A program made the translations under genes and the position numbers. From assembly GCA_964424455.1 (NCBI GenBank), contig CAYRJA010000025.1:1-32735 (forward strand): a stretch of DNA of 32,735 nt. The letters run 5' to 3'. Positions 1 to 7,519 of the stretch are shown here, piece after piece (the stretch's first letter is position 1; each line of letters begins with the position of its first letter). Under the pieces are notes generated by a model. It did not search any database. It worked only from the letters and a program-made list of their open reading frames with translations, and was not told where the DNA came from. Origin of the DNA: CAYRJA01 sp964424455 (lineage in GTDB: Bacteria; Bacteroidota; Bacteroidia; Chitinophagales; UBA10324).

Positions 1-809
1 GGTGAAGTGATGTTTAACTTTTCATCGGTTGCAGCAAAATGAGGTTCGTTGTTCGGTTTTGAAAAACGATTCCACTGACAAACATCCTGACAGATATCGC
101 ACCCGAAAGACCAGTTGTTAAATTTTCCTTTTACAGTATCAGGAATAGCATCTCTCAACTCAATGGTGAAATAAGAAATGCACTTGCTGCCGTCAATAAC
201 GCGGTTGTCGAGAATTGCATCAGTCGGACAGGCATCTATGCACTTAGTGCAAGTGCCGCAATAATCTCTTATCGGTGAATCGTACTCCAGCTCAAGGTCA
301 ATAATCAGTTCAGAAATAAAAAAGAATGAACCGCTTTTAGGAGTTATCAGCGTGCCGTTTTTTCCAACCCAACCTAACCCGCTCTTTTCAGCCCATGTTT
401 TTTCCAGTACGGGACCGGAATCAACAAACACCCGCCCATCCACTTCGCCTATATTATCTTTTATGAATTGAAAAAGCTCAAATAGTTTTTCCTTAATCAC
501 AAAATGATAATCTCTGCCATAAGCATATTTTGAAATCTGCGGCACATCCTTACTCTGTTTTTCAGCAGGAAAATAATTGTAGAGAAGGGAGACAACAGAC
601 TTTGCACCCGGAACCAACACACGCGGGTCAATGCGCATGTCGAACCATCGCTCCATGTACTTCATCTGTCCGTGCATTCCTTTGTTGAGCCATTGCTCCA
701 GCCGGCGGGCATCATCATCTAATTTTTCCGCCTTTGAAATACCGCAGTAATTAAAGCCAAGCCGACGAACCTCTTCACGAATAAGTTGTGTGCGCTGAGA
801 GATATTCAA
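1..809 (-). CDS. queG: Epoxyqueuosine reductase QueG (5' part, cut by window edge)
   Basis: QueG reduces epoxyqueuosine to queuosine in tRNA, using cobalamin and two [4Fe-4S] clusters. Translating the minus strand gives about 269 residues that run off the window at base 1. Two ferredoxin-like cysteine clusters are visible: YCGTCTKCIDACPTDAI, then CDICQDVCQWNRF, the second close to the usual CDxCQxVCPWN of QueG with Gln for Pro. The N-terminal half carries the KYAYGRDYH and EKTWAEKSGLGWVGKN motifs of the family. I place the start at the TTG at base 809 (NISQRTQLIREEVRRLGF); an in-frame stop lies four codons upstream and the next Met is about 40 residues in. It is transcribed away from the small lipoprotein at 891. 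The missing C-terminus would hold the HEAT-like region. The family call is firm, the start less so. Confidence 0.93.
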   Translation of the reverse strand, partial: MNISQRTQLIREEVRRLGFNYCGISKAEKLDDDARRLEQWLNKGMHGQMKYMERWFDMRIDPRVLVPGAKSVVSLLYNYFPAEKQSKDVPQISKYAYGRDYHFVIKEKLFELFQFIKDNIGEVDGRVFVDSGPVLEKTWAEKSGLGWVGKNGTLITPKSGSFFFISELIIDLELEYDSPIRDYCGTCTKCIDACPTDAILDNRVIDGSKCISYFTIELRDAIPDTVKGKFNNWSFGCDICQDVCQWNRFSKPNNEPHFAATDEKLNITS

Positions 810-890
810 TGATAAGTATTATTGACTCCAAAATTAATTTTAAAAAAAGGTTTTATCCTATATTTATTGTACAAAAAAACAAATTACTCT

Positions 891-1244
891 ATGAAAGTCA
901 CAAAGCAAATACTGTTCTCCGTTCTGTTATCAATTATAACATTCTCCTGTAACACCGCTGCGAATAAGGTTACACTCAGCCCTGAGATGGAAGACTTTGT
1001 AAATATGTTCGACGGAAAATTTACGGGTGTAACCAATGCCATTCAAAAATATGCAAATGCACCTGACCTGAATACACAGGATATGGACACAAAGGATTTG
1101 AAGCGACCTGATGTTACAGCAGTAAGTGAAGAAAACGGGAATACCTGTTACACTCTGTTAACTAATGACGGACTGAAAGACTGTAAATACATTATCTGCT
1201 GGAAGGATAAAAAGATTGTATCCATATCAGATATTACACAATAA
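891..1244 (+). CDS. Small lipoprotein of unknown function
   Basis: This is a 117-residue protein that I do not recognise. The ATG at 891 begins a clean lipoprotein signal: MKVTKQ, a hydrophobic stretch, then the lipobox TFSC, with the lipidated Cys at about residue 20. The reading frame is open back to 822, but those extra 23 residues would hide the signal peptide, so the 891 start is preferred. The mature part is short and polar, with a KFTGVTNAIQKYA segment and two further Cys (NTCYTLL and YIICW) that could form a disulphide in the periplasm. It is divergent from queG and ends 37 bp before the convergent large surface protein. It is probably an envelope-anchored periplasmic or outer-membrane protein; no enzymatic motif is visible. 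Confidence 0.72.
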   Translation: MKVTKQILFSVLLSIITFSCNTAANKVTLSPEMEDFVNMFDGKFTGVTNAIQKYANAPDLNTQDMDTKDLKRPDVTAVSEENGNTCYTLLTNDGLKDCKYIICWKDKKIVSISDITQ

Positions 1245-1281
1245 GTTCAGGGAACAGAACAAGGTCTTTTATCCCAACTAC

Positions 1282-4200
1282 TTATCTTGTAACACTCAGT
1301 TTTCTGATAACAGAATTACTTCCGTTTGACAACTCAATGAAATAAATTCCTGAAGAAAGGGTGGAGATATTTTCATTGAGAATATTCTTTCCTTTCTCAA
1401 GTCGTAAAGTTCTTGAACTTACTTCCATACCGATCAGGTTAAAGTATTTTAAAGTAGCATTACCACTATTAAATGTGTTGATTAACAATGAAACTTCTGT
1501 TGTTGCCGGATTGGGATAAAGCATGAAATCTAATCTGTCTTTTGTAACACCGGCAATATCAGTTGCACGACCTATCGTATTCAATACTGTATTGGTTTTT
1601 ACCGGAGCATTGTAATCAAAGTAAATGGAGGAAGAATTTTTTATAGGAGTGTTTCCGGGCAAACCAGGTTTTAAATGAACAGAGTACATCGCAATACCGA
1701 TACTTGCAAGAGGTTGACTGGTGCTGTCCGGTAAATAGATATTATCGAAAGTGTAGGTTATTATTCCATTCTCAGTCATTGTTACAGTACAATCGTGAGA
1801 GCTATAGCCGGGGGTAAAAGTTTTAAGATTTACATTACTATCAAGCGTATCAACCACAACCACCTTGAAAGCCATATAAGTACCTGTATTCTGAAAATGA
1901 ATGGTATAATTCAATACGGAATCGCTGTGCATGATATAACCGGGTATATCAAATCCTTTAGGTGAAACCTCTATGTAATTCGGGTCAAAAGAGCCAAGTA
2001 CTGTATTTTGATATTGGTTTACATTATCCCACGGTGAATAATCATTCAGCCAGTTGGAAACCGGAGATGCATAAGCGGTGGTATCTTTAAAATTAACCTC
2101 TGTGGCAAGCGGAATGTTAGTGGGTACTGTATAACTGATATTGAAAGACTGTTTTGCGCCGGGATTAAGTGACAAGCCGCTTGTGATGCTGTACCAGTCG
2201 GGAAAACTTCCGGGATTTTGTTGAGTGAAAAGAGAAGGAGCAAATCCGGAAAGGGAAAGCTGCCCGTCGTGGACATAACCTGCCTGAACGGATGGCTCTG
2301 TTACAGTTCCGTTATTTTCAATCACTACCTTTTGTGTGTAGTTCTGACCGGGAACAGGAGGATTATAATTGGTTGTTGAAATTTTTACATCATGAATAGG
2401 GTTCACCACATTGGCGAAATCAACGGTGGAAACGCAACCCGAAGAAGCGGTTACATTCACTGCAACAGAATTATTCTGGCAAGTTGCCAAAGGATAAAAT
2501 GCTTTTACTGTTTCGGAAATAGTATATGAACCGGAAGGTACAGTGAAAGAATAAATTCCGTCAGCATTAGTGAAACCGTATCCGATTCCGCTGCAGTGCA
2601 TCATAATATTTGCAATACCCGGTTCACCGCTGTCATAAACGCAGTTAGTATTCTGGTCTTCATAAACTCTACCGGAGATAGTGCAGTAACAACTATTGTT
2701 GGAAGTATTGTAAGTTACTGTTGTCCATCCATTCTGTACACAGCCCGCTGCATCAGTGATATAGGCATAGTATTTCCCCTGCGACAAACCGGTAGCGGTG
2801 GCGTTAGTTTGTCCACCCGACCAATTGTAAGAGTAAGGGGCGGTTCCTCCCGACACGATAGCATCAATACTTCCGTCGTTTGAAAAAATACAGGAAGCCG
2901 GTGTTACATTAAATCCTAATTTAACCGGAGTGGCGCTTTTTATCAGTGGATATTTTATTACAGAGCATCCCTTTTTATCAGTTATCATGCAGGAGTAATT
3001 TCCTGCGGCAAGGTTATTAACTGAAGAAGTGGTTGCTCCGTTACTCCATGCAAAACTATATGGAGGCGTTCCTGTAAGAATATTAATAGAAGCAGAACCA
3101 TTGGATTGTTTACACATTGCATCTGAGATAAGAACATTTGCAGTTACCACACTTACCGGTGGTATGTAAACAGTTCCCTTCCTCACACAGCCCACGGAAT
3201 CTGTAACATTAAAACTGTAGGTGCCTGCCAGTAATCCGGATGCAGTGTTGCCTGTTTGTTGGGGATAGGTGTTCCATGTTGTAATATAGGGAGGCGTTCC
3301 GCCGGAGATAGTTAAAGTAGCTGTTCCGGTTCCTGAAAAACAAGAACTTGCAGTGGTGGTATAAGTAACTGTAATAGGAGTGGTTGCAGAAATATTTGAA
3401 TAAATACTTCCGATACAGTGATTGGCATCTGTAACAGAAACAATATAGGAGCCGGCAGATAATCCGGAGATGGATTGAGTTTGTTCTCCTGTATTCCAGA
3501 TGTATGAATAGGGCGGTTGACCTCCGCTGCCAAAAGCAATCATGCTACCATCATTTTGCAGGCAGGTAGCATTTGTAGGAGTCGCCTGTACGGTAATAAA
3601 TGGCTTCTGAAGAATATAAGCATATCCTACTTTATAGCATCCCTGTGCATCTGTTACTGTAACAGAGTAATTTCCTTTAGAAAGGTTACTTATAGAAGGG
3701 GTGTTAGCTCCATTGTTCCATTTAAATCCATAAGGAGGTACGCCACCTGTGACATTTTTTACTGTAGCGCTTCCATTGGTACACTGGGCGAAAGTTGTGT
3801 CAATCGTAAAAGTGATGGAAGACAGATTTTCAATAAATACAGATCCCTGGTTGCCGCCACTTGTAGTTCCATAAGAGCCATATACACATCCTGTGGCATC
3901 AGTGATCTGAATATTGTAAGATCCCGCAGGTAACTGACCGGGATTTCCTGAATAGACTAAGGTTCCGGTAGTGTTGTACCAATCGTAAGTAAAGGGCATA
4001 GTACCACCTGTTACAATAACTCTTGCTGATCCTAATGTGGGGCATACTGCCTGCTTTACAGAGTCAATTCTGAAAGTGAATGGAGGTGAACCCGGATAAC
4101 TTCCCTTTACAAGCGAAGAGGATGAATTCACATAAACAGCGCCGCCACTGTAATTAAATAATGTATCTTCAAGAGAATTGACTGTATGTGTGAAAGTCTT

Positions 4201-4401
4201 TCCGCCTACATACCAATATAATGTAATAGGAGGTGTAACACCAGTTATCTGTGCGGCTAAAATTCCATCATTATTACAAGGTTGCTTTACTAAGGTAAAA
4301 TTGAGGTTGGTTTGTGCATTCGAACTATAAGATAAGGAAACAAGAAGGAATAGAACTGTAACACATTTGGCAACAGTCCGGTACAGGTATTGAGCAACCA
4401 T
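1282..4401 (-). CDS. Secreted SprB-repeat protein with T9SS C-terminal sorting domain
   Basis: This 1039-residue exported surface or secreted protein probably acts as an adhesin or gliding-type filament component. Residues 1-29 are a Sec signal peptide ending SNAQ. Six SprB-like repeats follow (about 115-175, 197-256, 270-330, 345-406, 420-480, 495-556), each with the pattern GGxPPYxYxWxxG...L.aGxYxvxVTDaxGC; residues 32-100 look like a degenerate copy. Residues 573-665 resemble an SdrD-B/carboxypeptidase-regulatory fold (SGRVYEDQNTNCVYDSGEPG). Residues 805-942 match the conserved module often seen before sorting domains (DPNYIEVSPKG ... YFDYNAPVKTNTVLNTI). Residues 960-1039 are a type A T9SS sorting domain (LYPNPATTEV ... 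SSGIYFIEL ... RKLSV). Domain names are by pattern recall; secretion by T9SS is inferred. The upstream gap of about 107 bp separates it from the methyltransferases, so it is probably transcribed on its own. Confidence 0.9.
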   Translation of the reverse strand: MVAQYLYRTVAKCVTVLFLLVSLSYSSNAQTNLNFTLVKQPCNNDGILAAQITGVTPPITLYWYVGGKTFTHTVNSLEDTLFNYSGGAVYVNSSSSLVKGSYPGSPPFTFRIDSVKQAVCPTLGSARVIVTGGTMPFTYDWYNTTGTLVYSGNPGQLPAGSYNIQITDATGCVYGSYGTTSGGNQGSVFIENLSSITFTIDTTFAQCTNGSATVKNVTGGVPPYGFKWNNGANTPSISNLSKGNYSVTVTDAQGCYKVGYAYILQKPFITVQATPTNATCLQNDGSMIAFGSGGQPPYSYIWNTGEQTQSISGLSAGSYIVSVTDANHCIGSIYSNISATTPITVTYTTTASSCFSGTGTATLTISGGTPPYITTWNTYPQQTGNTASGLLAGTYSFNVTDSVGCVRKGTVYIPPVSVVTANVLISDAMCKQSNGSASINILTGTPPYSFAWSNGATTSSVNNLAAGNYSCMITDKKGCSVIKYPLIKSATPVKLGFNVTPASCIFSNDGSIDAIVSGGTAPYSYNWSGGQTNATATGLSQGKYYAYITDAAGCVQNGWTTVTYNTSNNSCYCTISGRVYEDQNTNCVYDSGEPGIANIMMHCSGIGYGFTNADGIYSFTVPSGSYTISETVKAFYPLATCQNNSVAVNVTASSGCVSTVDFANVVNPIHDVKISTTNYNPPVPGQNYTQKVVIENNGTVTEPSVQAGYVHDGQLSLSGFAPSLFTQQNPGSFPDWYSITSGLSLNPGAKQSFNISYTVPTNIPLATEVNFKDTTAYASPVSNWLNDYSPWDNVNQYQNTVLGSFDPNYIEVSPKGFDIPGYIMHSDSVLNYTIHFQNTGTYMAFKVVVVDTLDSNVNLKTFTPGYSSHDCTVTMTENGIITYTFDNIYLPDSTSQPLASIGIAMYSVHLKPGLPGNTPIKNSSSIYFDYNAPVKTNTVLNTIGRATDIAGVTKDRLDFMLYPNPATTEVSLLINTFNSGNATLKYFNLIGMEVSSRTLRLEKGKNILNENISTLSSGIYFIELSNGSNSVIRKLSVTR

Positions 4402-4508
4402 GTTAAAATTATTTTGGGTTAGTGATTTTGCTTAAAGACAGGGACTAAAGTAATAATGCTGCCTTTATTCCTGAATTTCGTTTTACACAAATTAATCGAA
4501 AATAGGTA

Positions 4509-5291
4509 TCAGTGCTGCCTTTTACTAAAGATAGTGATGTAGTAATGATAATCTACAAACTGGGGTTTCCTGTTTACGGTTAATTTTTCCAGAAAGTATA
4601 AAAGCGGAAGAAGAAATGTGAAAGATGAATTTACTTTTTTCCAGAGATGAAAAGAGTAAGAAGGCATTCTTAATACAGGTTTAATCAGTTCAGATTTAAA
4701 ACCGTTCTTTTCAAAAACTTCTTTCAGGTGGTTAATTGAGCGGTTAATAGTTGAGTTCTCTACATTATACTGAGTTTTATCCTTCTTTAAATTTTCAAAC
4801 AATATAATTTCCCCGTTGTCATTTAACTGATTGTGAAACTGGGGAAGAATTTTATCAAGCATTGTATCACTAATGTGAGTGATTGTGCCGATAAGAAAGA
4901 TTTTATCGAAACGAGCATCAGGCAGTTGAAAGCTTTGCGGATCAAGTAACTGAAGTTCTACATTAGATATTTTTTCTGAAAGCAATTTCTTCTTTGCAAT
5001 GTCAATTAATTCCGGAGTAATATCCACTCCATAAATTTTTGAAACATGAGGAGCAACAGCAAAGGTCATTCTCCCAACACCACAGCCGTAATCAAGGACA
5101 ACATCCTTTCTTTTTGGGCGGAGATAATCCATCATAAACCGGCGAGTGAGATAACTCAGAATAATATTGGTATGTAATACACTTGGGGTGGAACTTCCAT
5201 CAAGAACTGCATTTTCATCACCATGATATTCTGCCTTTTTTTTATATTGGGCTAACACATTCTCTATAATCGGGTCTTTCTCATTATTCAT
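4509..5291 (-). CDS. Class I SAM-dependent methyltransferase (paralogue 2 of a tandem pair)
   Basis: This 260-residue cytoplasmic methyltransferase has a Rossmann fold. SAM motif I is VVLDYGCGVGRMTFAV, followed by the acidic strand end YGVDIT that would contact the ribose, and a post-motif region YLLD/QLPDARFDKIFLIGTITHI. The frame can be extended to a GTG at 5300, but the ATG at 5291 (MNNEKDPIIENVL) leaves a normal 15-bp gap to the upstream gene and is preferred. It is clearly paralogous to the gene upstream: both share the motif I region, the NAVLD stretch near the N-terminus and a C-terminal (N/E)RKPQFV(D/N)Y segment. The substrate is not evident; with a FemAB-like gene nearby, an envelope or polysaccharide precursor is possible but speculative. 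Confidence 0.85.
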   Translation of the reverse strand: MNNEKDPIIENVLAQYKKKAEYHGDENAVLDGSSTPSVLHTNIILSYLTRRFMMDYLRPKRKDVVLDYGCGVGRMTFAVAPHVSKIYGVDITPELIDIAKKKLLSEKISNVELQLLDPQSFQLPDARFDKIFLIGTITHISDTMLDKILPQFHNQLNDNGEIILFENLKKDKTQYNVENSTINRSINHLKEVFEKNGFKSELIKPVLRMPSYSFHLWKKVNSSFTFLLPLLYFLEKLTVNRKPQFVDYHYYITIFSKRQH

Positions 5292-5306
5292 AAGTATCAC
5301 ATGAAT

Positions 5307-6077
5307 TTAAATTTTCTTAAAAACAAAAACGGTTGTGTAATAATTCACAAACTGGGGTTTACGCTCTAATGTAAACTGGTCAATCATCCTATGTACGGGC
5401 AATAAAATTCTGAATGATATAAATTTATTATTCCATAAACTCATTCCGCGGGAGGGTACACGCATAACCGGTGTAACAGCCACCTTACTGAATCCTGCCT
5501 GCTCAATCAATTTACAATATTGTTCACTCGTTCGGTAAACATGTTTTTCGCTGTATTGGGCAATTTCATTTTTTGTTTGTTCAAACAGAAAAATCATTCC
5601 ATCCTTTTTCAAGGTTCTGTTAAACTCTTTAAAGTAAACGATTGCCTCTGAATCAGAAATATGCTGCATCACCCAGTGAGTAAATATCTTATTAAAATTA
5701 TTATCAGGGTAGGGAAGTGGGGCTTGCTTCAACCATGTAAAGTTTATATTATGATGATTACTGTTTTTTCTATTAGCAACATCTATCATTTGAGAGGATA
5801 AGTCCACGCCTTCAATGTAATTTACAAAAGGAGCCAGAAATGAAGTTACTCGTCCTACACCGCAGCCGAAATCCAATATTTTATCCTCTGTGGAAGGATC
5901 AACATATTTTTTTATATAACTCTTCGTAAAGTAATCCCTGTAAATATTAGCATGAGCAGTTTTTTCATCGGGACTCACATCAAGAACTGCATTTGAGTTC
6001 TGATGCAGCTTTGCCGAACTGTCAAAGAATTCTTCAACCTTAAGTTTTTCTATTTTATCGTCTATAGCACTCCCCAT
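5307..6077 (-). CDS. Class I SAM-dependent methyltransferase (paralogue 1 of a tandem pair)
   Basis: This 256-residue methyltransferase has SAM motif I ILDFGCGVGRVTSFLAPF and the acidic strand YIEGVDLSSQMID. The later FNKIFTHWVMQHISD is typical of the Methyltransf_11/25 group, as is LKKDGMIFLFEQ. The frame continues upstream to a TTG at 6098, but that codon lies inside a good TAnnTTTG promoter -7 box (6096-6103), so the ATG at 6077 (MGSAIDDKIEKLKVEEFF) is the likely start. Fifteen bases separate it from the paralogue downstream, so the two are probably co-transcribed. The same length, the same motif order and a shared C-terminal RKPQFVNYY block point to tandem duplication followed by strong divergence. 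The substrate is unknown. Confidence 0.86.
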   Translation of the reverse strand: MGSAIDDKIEKLKVEEFFDSSAKLHQNSNAVLDVSPDEKTAHANIYRDYFTKSYIKKYVDPSTEDKILDFGCGVGRVTSFLAPFVNYIEGVDLSSQMIDVANRKNSNHHNINFTWLKQAPLPYPDNNFNKIFTHWVMQHISDSEAIVYFKEFNRTLKKDGMIFLFEQTKNEIAQYSEKHVYRTSEQYCKLIEQAGFSKVAVTPVMRVPSRGMSLWNNKFISFRILLPVHRMIDQFTLERKPQFVNYYTTVFVFKKI

Positions 6078-6095
6078 TTTAGGGCATATTTCGGT

Positions 6096-6103
6096 CAAAG
6101 TTA
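6096..6103 (-). promoter_or_regulatory. Bacteroidota -7 promoter element (TAACTTTG) for the methyltransferase pair
   Basis: The minus strand reads TAACTTTG, a full match to the TAnnTTTG element used by the primary sigma factor of Bacteroidota. It ends 18 bases before the ATG at 6077, giving a very short leader. No convincing TTG -33 box is seen at the usual distance in the A-rich upstream DNA, so the call rests on the -7 box alone. Confidence 0.5.
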
Positions 6104-6411
6104 AGTTTGTTTTTTGTTATTATTATTTTTCTTTTTGCTTCTGTGAATTTATGTGGAAGTGCAGAAGGATCATGCTGCATCACCGGATTATCATGGTTAT
6201 AGTCATTCTTTTTTTGAGCCAAACATTTTCTACTTTCAATTGACTGATTTGTACATAAAGTTTTCTGCATTAACTTCTTGTTGCTTACTTTCTGCTGAGA
6301 TGTTATCAAGGTTAACGGCAGCCATGGCATTAACTATAAACAGCTGATTTGAATAGGACACAATTTGTACATGCGGGAAAATTCTTCGAGTGCGTTTCGC
6401 TATTATAGTAC
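6104..6411. other. Intergenic stretch without a supported gene
   Basis: About 300 bases lie between the FemAB-like gene and the methyltransferase promoter. Short open frames exist on both strands (6079-6330 minus, 6153-6347 plus), but neither has a recognisable domain, signal peptide or convincing start context, and the former runs through the -7 box. The only structure I see is one arm of an inverted repeat at its left end (6404-6412, pairing with 6436-6444). Confidence 0.5.
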
Positions 6412-6444
6412 CTAACAGTTGGTGCTAATTTTTTGGGTACTATA
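6404..6444. repeat. Inverted repeat across the 3' end of the FemAB-like gene
   Basis: TATAGTACC at 6404-6412 is the exact reverse complement of GGTACTATA at 6436-6444, with a 23-base loop that contains the stop-codon region of the FemAB-like gene. No U-tract follows on the minus strand, so it is a weak terminator candidate at best; it could act as a 3'-end-stabilising hairpin. Confidence 0.35.
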
Positions 6445-7473
6445 TACCTTCAGCAGTAGTTCCCATATTTTTCTTTTTGTTTTATATAGTGTGTAAGTTT
6501 TGCTAAATGAATTTAGCTCAATTAAACCAAATCCCTTTTTAAAGGTTGTGATACCTTTTGTAAATTTAACATTATCGGTGTCAATTTCTCGTGCAACTTG
6601 TCCAAAATAGAACCGCCTGATTCCTTGTAGTTGGTATTTCTTCATCAACTGCCAATAAATATATTGTCCGGCTCCCACATCATTTTTTAAACTTCCCCCA
6701 AACCATGAATAAGCATTTTTTCCCATTTTCAGAAAAAAGGAAGTAGAGAGGATTTCGTCATTAAGTTTTGCAAAATGAATATCAACAAATTTTCCTGGAG
6801 CAAGATTTTTAAAAATATGTCTTACGAAATCGTTATTCGGAGCATTTTGCTTGGGAATTTGTTGGTCATAAACGACATTCAGTTTATTAAGAAATAAATC
6901 AATATCAATTTTTTCTTCTACTACTTCTATGCCGGCAGCCTGAGCTTTCTTAATATTTCTATTTGTATTCCGGTTAAATCCTGCAAGTACCTCTTCTATT
7001 GGTTTATCTAAATCAACATAAGAGGTATTAAATAATGTAGTGGAATCAGGTTCTCTGTCTAAGTCAATCAGCAACTGTTCTTCTCCGTACAGTCCTGCAA
7101 CGGTATATGTTACAGTTTTTGATTCTTTTAGAAAGGATACTACTTTCTCTTTCAGTAGTTTCCGCATTCCGGCAAACTCACTACTTTCGATAGGAAATTT
7201 TGAAAGCAGTTCAGCAAATTGGGTAACTGATCTGGAAATTCCCGATGTTAGTTTTCCAAGTTTTTTGCTTTCCCATAAATATAATTTTACTCCACCCACC
7301 AGCTCTCCTGACACTCTTGCTTCAAAATAGACAGGATGTTCCTTAAAAAACAGTTGAACATCATCAAAGAAAGTTGATTGAATAAAATTGCTGTTACTCT
7401 CTGCCAGTTTATTCCATTCCTCACTGTTGGCAGGATTATGAAAATAATACTCTACCGTAAAAGTTGATTCCAA
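6412..7473 (-). CDS. FemAB-related / GNAT-fold (Acetyltransf_6-like) transferase
   Basis: This 353-residue protein resembles the FemAB superfamily: two GNAT-like subdomains that transfer an acyl or aminoacyl group. The second half has the most typical features: SYVDLDKPIEEVLAGFNRNTNRNIKKA (the 'R-x-x-I-R-K-A'-type helix), FVDIHFAKLNDEILSTSFFLKMGKNAYSWFGGS (GNAT strands), then GAGQYIYWQLMKKYQLQGIRRFYFG. The start is a TTG at 7473; the next in-frame Met is about 100 residues in and would remove the first subdomain, so TTG is accepted. In this phylum such genes sit in polysaccharide or peptidoglycan-modification contexts. The two methyltransferases downstream fit that idea, but the acceptor is unknown. 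Confidence 0.75.
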   Translation of the reverse strand: MESTFTVEYYFHNPANSEEWNKLAESNSNFIQSTFFDDVQLFFKEHPVYFEARVSGELVGGVKLYLWESKKLGKLTSGISRSVTQFAELLSKFPIESSEFAGMRKLLKEKVVSFLKESKTVTYTVAGLYGEEQLLIDLDREPDSTTLFNTSYVDLDKPIEEVLAGFNRNTNRNIKKAQAAGIEVVEEKIDIDLFLNKLNVVYDQQIPKQNAPNNDFVRHIFKNLAPGKFVDIHFAKLNDEILSTSFFLKMGKNAYSWFGGSLKNDVGAGQYIYWQLMKKYQLQGIRRFYFGQVAREIDTDNVKFTKGITTFKKGFGLIELNSFSKTYTLYKTKRKIWELLLKVYSTQKISTNC

Positions 7474-7519
7474 GTACTTATTAAACTTTTAATAGCGGGC
7501 TAAGATAGTTTGAATATAT

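Noticed and set aside
822..890. N-terminal extension of the small lipoprotein
   Set aside because: It would bury the lipoprotein signal peptide; the ATG at 891 starts a clean signal with lipobox.
1600..4100. Tandem DNA repeat or CRISPR-like periodicity
   Set aside because: The period is the diverged SprB protein repeat; the DNA copies are not similar enough to be a DNA repeat array and are coding throughout.
6079..6330. Minus-strand open frame of 83 codons
   Set aside because: It runs through the methyltransferase promoter box and start region and has no recognisable domain or start signal.
6153..6347. Plus-strand open frame of 64 codons in the intergenic gap
   Set aside because: Composition is unlike neighbouring genes and there is no promoter, signal peptide or domain.
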